Shown: positions 7,880-10,958 of the stretch, piece by piece
How the letters are laid out: the number at the start of each line of letters is the position of its first letter
Position numbering within the stretch: position 1 is the first letter of the stretch
Origin: an uncultured bacterium
Lineage (GTDB): Bacteria; Actinomycetota; Thermoleophilia; BMS3ABIN01
NCBI GenBank assembly: GCA_913009925.1
Contig: CAJVWY010000022.1
Location: forward strand, 1-10,958
Length of the DNA stretch: 10,958 nucleotides
Direction of reading: 5' to 3'
The notes under the pieces: model-generated
What the model was told of the DNA's origin: nothing
The model's database searches: none
Seen by the model: the letters and a program-made list of their open reading frames with translations, nothing else
Made by a program: the position numbers and the translations under genes

Positions 7880-7975
7880 GGGAGGGCAGGGGTCTGGTGG
7901 CCCAGCTGGTCTTCAAAACCGGTAAGTGGCGGTAACCCCGTCATTGGTAGGTTCGATTCCTACGCCTTCCCGCCA
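7880..7975 (+). tRNA. selC: tRNA-Sec (anticodon UCA)
   Basis: The special tRNA that is charged with serine and converted to Sec-tRNA by SelA. The acceptor stem has 8 pairs, GGGAGGGC (7880-7887) with GCCTTCCC (7964-7971), including one G-U pair, then discriminator G7972 and an encoded CCA (7973-7975). The D stem has GGGTC (7890-7894) and GGCCC (7899-7903) around a UGGU loop. The anticodon stem CTGGT/ACCGG (7906-7910, 7918-7922) holds loop CUUCAAA with UCA at 7913-7915. A long variable arm (7923-7946) folds as about 8 pairs with loop UAACC. The T stem GTAGG/CCTAC (7947-7951, 7959-7963) has 5 pairs, giving the bacterial 8+5 arrangement. The 96-base length, UCA anticodon and position after selAB make the call firm. 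It may be co-transcribed with selB. Confidence 0.96.
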
Positions 7976-8224
7976 ATTTAGTCTGATTTCCCTGTCTTTC
8001 CCTCACACTCACGATTTTCGGATGCCCGCCTTGTTAATGCCAGAAACATGTTAAGGCCACTATTAAAATGATATGGTCTCAACACTGAACCGCCTGAGGA
8101 AGATGTGCGCAAGCTTAATCATCCTGTATTCCGATGAGAAACGTACGATCGGAAACGTTCTCTCATTTAATGACGCATGTTGAATCTTCAGTGGATTTCA
8201 AACCTCATCCACTACAGGACATAT
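7976..8224. other. AT-richer gap downstream of selC without a recognisable gene
   Basis: About 250 bases with markedly lower GC than the sel genes (a hand count of 8161-8280 gives 40%). No open frame here looks coding. It contains an imperfect inverted repeat, GAGAAACGT (8136-8144) and ACGTTCTCTC (8155-8164), followed by ATTTAA. This could act as a weak terminator for the sel transcript, but it lacks a proper T-run. No second copy of the tRNA-Sec 3' end was seen in the window. Confidence 0.5.
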
Positions 8225-8745
8225 ATGGTAACGATAAGAAAATTGATCGATGCAAAGTTTCTGCTCGCCATCCTGGCCTTGTCATTTCTAATCAGACTAT
8301 ACGGATTGGAAACGTGGACACAACAAGGTACGTTGAATCTGAATTTCCTGTATATGAATATGCGGTCGCCGGCCTGAATATCAAATTCAGGAACAGGTTC
8401 TCTGTCAAGCAAGCACTATTACTGTTATTGGTCGCGGGTACAGCGGTGGTGGGAGCAAGGATGCACTACCGCAATTGCCTCAGCCTGGAAAAACCGACAT
8501 CGAGCAAGCTGTTACTCGCCAACTACATCAAAGCAAATACGGATCCCGGGGATCTGCTGATCGTGATGGATGATCGCGACCCGTCTTTACTCTATCTGAG
8601 TAATCGCAAGGGATGGGCTGTTACCGAGGAAACCATGTCACTGGTGAGACCGGAGTATTTCCCGAACGCACGCTACCTTGTCGGGTTTAAGGGTTCTGAA
8701 GTGATCTATATCGACCTGAGAACCGGTGAAAAGCCTCGTTCCTGA
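8225..8745 (+). pseudogene. Decayed membrane glycosyltransferase (GT39/ArnT-like), frameshifted and internally deleted
   Basis: Three pieces of one family survive in order. The N-terminal piece starts at ATG 8225 (AGGA seven bases upstream) and reads MVTIRKLIDAKFLLAILALS then FLIRLYGLETW, a typical first helix and loop of polytopic dolichyl- or polyprenyl-phosphate sugar transferases. Its frame ends at TGA 8375-8377. Overlapping it in another frame, from about 8329, is YVESEFPVYEYAVAGL, another characteristic segment of such proteins. That frame continues with a late transmembrane helix (ALLLLLVAGTAVVGA) and the C-terminal soluble tail, including KANTDPGDLLIVMDD and DPSLLYLSNRKGW, to the stop at 8745. 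Intact relatives have about 500 residues; here about 170 codons remain. Loss of about one base near 8327-8331 changes the frame, and most internal helices are missing, with a junction near 8385-8392. It should not give an active enzyme. Family recall is from memory, so the exact subfamily is unsure. Confidence 0.72.
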
Positions 8746-8793
8746 ACCCTCCTCTCAAGGTATTCCGCTGCTGCCACCGAATGAAGAGAGGTC

Positions 8794-9183
8794 ATGATCC
8801 GCATGCTCGCCAGCGCCGTACTGACCCTGTTGGCCAATGCGGTCGGCCTGTTGATAGCAGCCGCGTTGCTCGACGGCTTTTCCATCGACGCCCTGTCGCT
8901 GGTCCAGGTGACGCTGGTATTCACGGTAGTGGAGGTGATAGCCGGCCCCCTTCTCATATCCATCTCCATAAAGAATCTGCCGGCGCTGAGGGGCGGCATA
9001 GCGCTGATTACCACTTTTGTCGGACTGCTGGTTACCGATCTGTTTCTGGCAGGATTAAGCATCAGCGGTATCAGTACCTGGATACTGGCGAGCCTGGTCG
9101 TCTGGCTGTGTGCCTTGCTGGCGGGGATCCTTCTTCCGTTAATTCTTTTCAAGAAAGCACTCGACCAACGAGACAAAGGCTAG
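8794..9183 (+). CDS. Four-helix membrane protein of the YvlD / phage-holin-like family (PF04020 type)
   Basis: Protein of 129 residues that is almost wholly hydrophobic, with four predicted membrane helices at about 4-26, 36-58, 68-88 and 95-119 and a short charged tail (KKALDQRDKG). Two halves repeat the same pattern: a helix ending in a short loop with 'LDGFSID' (26-32) and 'LAGLSISG' (85-92). This internal pseudo-symmetry and the Pro after helix two (AGPLL) are typical of the YvlD-like family, which is chromosomal and of unknown function despite the 'phage holin' label. It is the only intact plus-strand gene right of selC and converges with the lipoprotein gene. GAGAGG lies only two bases before ATG 8794; ATG 8803 (Met4) has better spacing and may be the true start. 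Nothing nearby suggests a prophage. Confidence 0.75.
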   Translation: MIRMLASAVLTLLANAVGLLIAAALLDGFSIDALSLVQVTLVFTVVEVIAGPLLISISIKNLPALRGGIALITTFVGLLVTDLFLAGLSISGISTWILASLVVWLCALLAGILLPLILFKKALDQRDKG

Positions 9184-9240
9184 GTTCCGCCGCCCATACC
9201 GTGCAACAGATTCAACCACGTCCCTTGGGAGTTCGCCCCC

Positions 9241-9690
9241 CTAGGAGCTTTGGTCAGGAGAGCTCTGCTGGTCGATCTTCCATTCGCCGTTCTCCTTGAC
9301 CAACTGGACCTCCGTGTCCACCTTCTGCTCCGGCAGGTCGACACCCTTGACGGTGCCGGTCCAGGTGACGGTGGCCCGGTCACCATCGATGTTCTCCCCG
9401 GTGATCTCGTAATCGACGATCTCGGCGCCCGGCGGGAAGCTGACCTGCAGCATCTCGATAGCCGCCTCGCGGGTCCCGGCCGCCTGCTGCAGCGTTTGGG
9501 AGGAGGCGTCATAGATGGCATTGAAATCCTGCTGGTTATAGGCTTCGATTACCTTCCCGACAACGTCCGAAGGGCTTTCCCCTCCGCAGGCGCTGACAGA
9601 CATGGCTGCCGCCAGTATAAGCAACAGCGTCAGCACCGCCACCATCCCTCTTCTTTTTCCTGCAGGGCTTTTATTGACCATGAGAATCAT
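9241..9690 (-). CDS. Small lipoprotein with NTF2-like (DUF4878-type) domain
   Basis: Protein of 149 residues. A basic start (KSPAGKRRG) precedes a hydrophobic helix (about 16-30) and a lipobox, VSAC, with Cys35 as the lipidation site. The mature part (36-149) follows the pattern of NTF2-like export proteins: a first helix DVVGKVIEAYNQQDFNAIYD (42-61), then alternating strands ending in VQLVKENGEWKID, which matches the closing strand of this fold. Such domains bind small ligands or act as scaffolds, but no catalytic residues are evident. The ATG overlaps the stop of the zinc-ribbon gene (ATGA), so the two are coupled. Met4 and Met16 are alternative starts; Met16 has a purine-rich AGAAGAGGG directly in front but would leave a shortened n-region. 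The function is unknown. Confidence 0.78.
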   Translation of the reverse strand: MILMVNKSPAGKRRGMVAVLTLLLILAAAMSVSACGGESPSDVVGKVIEAYNQQDFNAIYDASSQTLQQAAGTREAAIEMLQVSFPPGAEIVDYEITGENIDGDRATVTWTGTVKGVDLPEQKVDTEVQLVKENGEWKIDQQSSPDQSS

Positions 9691-9923
9691 CCCATCTTTA
9701 GTATGAAGAATATCAGGACTACAGCGAGGATGAGATCGAAAACCACGAAGGCGATGATCATCCTCCTGCGTACCGAGGCATCCATGCCTCCGGAGGCCGG
9801 GGGCCGGCCGTTATCTTCCGCGGACGGATCCCGGATGACGCCATACTCCTCCAACGAGACGCCGCAGCTTTCGCAGAACCTTGCTCCCTCTTTTACTTCC
9901 GCGGCGCACCTGGGGCAATGCAT
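9687..9923 (-). CDS. Zinc-ribbon membrane protein
   Basis: Protein of 78 residues with an N-terminal zinc ribbon, CPRC (3-6) and CESC (17-20), whose four cysteines would bind one Zn ion in the cytoplasm. A linker rich in Pro, Gly and Asp (28-50) leads to RRR and one membrane helix (about 55-76). This ribbon-plus-helix layout is common in bacteria for small regulators or scaffolds of membrane proteins, but none of these is well defined. The start ATG 9923 has AGGGAG six bases upstream. It precedes the lipoprotein gene by a 4-base overlap, so ribbon inside and lipoprotein outside are likely made together. The propeller gene ends 111 bases upstream; a GC-rich hairpin (about 10013-10026) lies in that gap but has no T-run. 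Confidence 0.8.
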   Translation of the reverse strand: MHCPRCAAEVKEGARFCESCGVSLEEYGVIRDPSAEDNGRPPASGGMDASVRRRMIIAFVVFDLILAVVLIFFILKMG

Positions 9924-10033
9924 CCCTGTCTCCCTGAGACTCGAATGGACCTGATGGAATCATAACCAATCAGCCGCTTGTTGAACAACTGCCCTGGCTG
10001 GAACGCCTCCTGGCGGCGGCCCGCCGGAACCGC

Positions 10034-10958
10034 TCAATCAATAATGAACAAGCTTGTCTCATCCGCAGACGAGCTGGTGGAGACCCTCTTTATCTTGCCT
10101 GAAGAGAGCTCCTTGAGGAAGATATCGTCCTTGCCGTTGGTGTCCCCCTCCACCAGGTTGGTGGCCGCGGAGACGAAAGCAGCGTAACCGGCGCCACCGG
10201 CGATGACTATGACCTCACTGCCGCCGTTTGCCGGTACCCCGTTCGTGTCCGTTGAAACCAGGGTCACGGCACCGGTGGCGATATCCTTGATGAAGACGTT
10301 TTCCTTGCTGGCCGTGTCGCCGGGGACCAGGTTCGTGGCATTGGAGCCGAAAGCGACGTAACGGCCGTCCGCTGATATGGACACCGAGGCGAAGCTGTCG
10401 TCGTCACCGGCTGTTCCGGCGGCATCGCTGGAAACCAGGGTGGTCTCTCCCGTCTGGATGTCCTTGACGAAGATATCCCGCTTACGGTTGTCGTCGGCGC
10501 CGGACAGGTTGGTGGCCTCCGACTCGAAGGCCACGAAATCTCCGCCGGCGGCGATGGCCAGGGCACGGTAACCGCTGGCCCTGTTGCCCGGCGAGCCCTG
10601 GGAGTCGGTGGAAACAAGCGTCGTAATGCCCGTCTCCCTGTCCTTGATGAACACATCCGGGCTGCCGTTGCCGTCGGCGGTGACCAGGTTCGATGCCAGG
10701 GACTTGAAGGCGATGACCCGGCCGTCAGCGGAGATGGAGGGCAGGTCGCTGGCGTTATCGGCCGGAGCGCCGTCCGAGTCGCTGGAAACCAGGGTGGTAA
10801 ACCCGGTCCGGGTGTCTTTGACGAAGATATCGGCCGTGCCGTCTCCGTCCCCTCCCACCAGATTCCCCGCCGACGCACGGAAAGCGCCATCCCGCCCCTC
10901 GGCCGATTTCCCGGCATGTACCCGTTTCCCCCGTGCCCGGCTGCCCTCCCACTGCCGC
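10034..10958 (-). CDS. Beta-propeller repeat protein (PD40/TolB-like), 3' part
   Basis: The reading frame is open from the right edge to TGA at 10036-10034, about 307 codons, so the true start is beyond the window. A GTG at 10858 is in frame but lies inside a repeat, so it is not the start. Each repeat of 58-60 residues has the pattern SADGRYVAF, ATNLVxGDxNG, DIFVKDxxTGxTTLVS, followed by an Asp/Gly/Ala linker. Four full copies and a partial fifth are seen, typical of WD40-like/PD40 beta propellers in secreted proteins. The Asp-rich loop (GDGDGTADIF, GDTNGKDDIF) resembles a calcium-binding turn. The last copy ends in an altered tail (SSSADETSLFIID), which closes the protein. Surface or extracellular location is inferred, as the N-terminus is missing. 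In the last 60 bases or so before the edge the repeat match is poorer, so the edge sequence may be divergent. Confidence 0.8.
   Translation of the reverse strand, partial: RQWEGSRARGKRVHAGKSAEGRDGAFRASAGNLVGGDGDGTADIFVKDTRTGFTTLVSSDSDGAPADNASDLPSISADGRVIAFKSLASNLVTADGNGSPDVFIKDRETGITTLVSTDSQGSPGNRASGYRALAIAAGGDFVAFESEATNLSGADDNRKRDIFVKDIQTGETTLVSSDAAGTAGDDDSFASVSISADGRYVAFGSNATNLVPGDTASKENVFIKDIATGAVTLVSTDTNGVPANGGSEVIVIAGGAGYAAFVSAATNLVEGDTNGKDDIFLKELSSGKIKRVSTSSSADETSLFIID
10113..10820 (-). repeat. Tandem coding repeat, period 174-180 bp
   Basis: Within the propeller gene, the core TCCTTGAxGAAGA recurs (with changes) with its TTG at 10113, 10287, 10464, 10644 and 10818. Steps are 174, 177, 180 and 174 bases, all multiples of three, so each unit adds a whole propeller repeat without shifting frame. 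Confidence 0.85.

Noticed and set aside
8134..8328. 5' part of the open frame that runs to 8745, read as a real N-terminus
   Set aside because: Its residues before about 8329 resemble nothing, while the overlapping frame from 8225 gives a typical transferase N-terminus.
8375..8377. In-frame TGA in the glycosyltransferase fragment, considered as a selenocysteine codon near the sel genes
   Set aside because: Family-like sequence continues in a different frame across this point, so the TGA is a frameshift product; no convincing SECIS hairpin was seen after it.
8794..9183. Prophage holin or lysis cassette
   Set aside because: The holin-like name is only a family label; no endolysin or phage structural gene is nearby and the protein fits the chromosomal YvlD type.
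7947..9240. Attachment site made by duplication of the tRNA-Sec 3' end
   Set aside because: No second copy of the T-arm or acceptor sequence was found in the window, and no integrase gene is present.
10813..10858. GTG at 10858 as the start of the propeller gene
   Set aside because: The frame stays open upstream and encodes repeat-like sequence (GRDGAF, AGNLV), so the start must lie outside the window.

Overview
This is a GC-rich bacterial chromosome segment: a hand count gives 41 G/C in 60 bases at 5941-6000. Starts include TTG and probably GTG, genes are tightly packed with ATGA overlaps, and one secreted protein resembles the DUF6049 type known from Actinomycetota. An actinomycetote, perhaps a deep-branching or anaerobic one, is my best guess. 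No rRNA gene or other taxonomic marker in the window settles it.

Left region (1-3295, all minus strand). The 5' part of a TrpB2-type tryptophan synthase beta gene runs off the left edge. Upstream of it on the same strand is a translationally coupled pair: a large secreted protein anchored by a C-terminal membrane helix (DUF6049-like / GH57-like), followed by a small single-span protein of TadE/TadG pilus-assembly type. The two probably act together at the envelope.

Centre (3376-7975, plus strand). A trehalose-6-phosphatase gene (otsB) is divergent from the secreted-protein gene. It is followed by the core of the window, a compact selenocysteine module: an uncharacterised 69-residue protein, selA (Ser-tRNA to Sec-tRNA conversion), selB (Sec-specific elongation factor) and selC (tRNA-Sec with UCA anticodon, 8-bp acceptor stem and long variable arm). 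SelA charges the product of selC with selenium and SelB delivers it to recoded UGA codons. selD and the selenoprotein genes are not in the window.

Right region (7976-10958). Just 3' of selC the GC content drops to about 40%. This stretch holds a badly decayed membrane glycosyltransferase gene with a frameshift and internal deletions. A four-helix membrane protein of the YvlD/phage-holin-like family follows on the plus strand. On the minus strand, converging with it, are a coupled pair (zinc-ribbon membrane protein, then an NTF2-like lipoprotein) and the 3' end of a secreted beta-propeller protein built from 58-60 residue repeats, whose start lies beyond the right edge.

The most distinctive candidate for new biology is the small protein fused translationally to the front of the sel operon. 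No CRISPR array, transposase or complete mobile element was seen.
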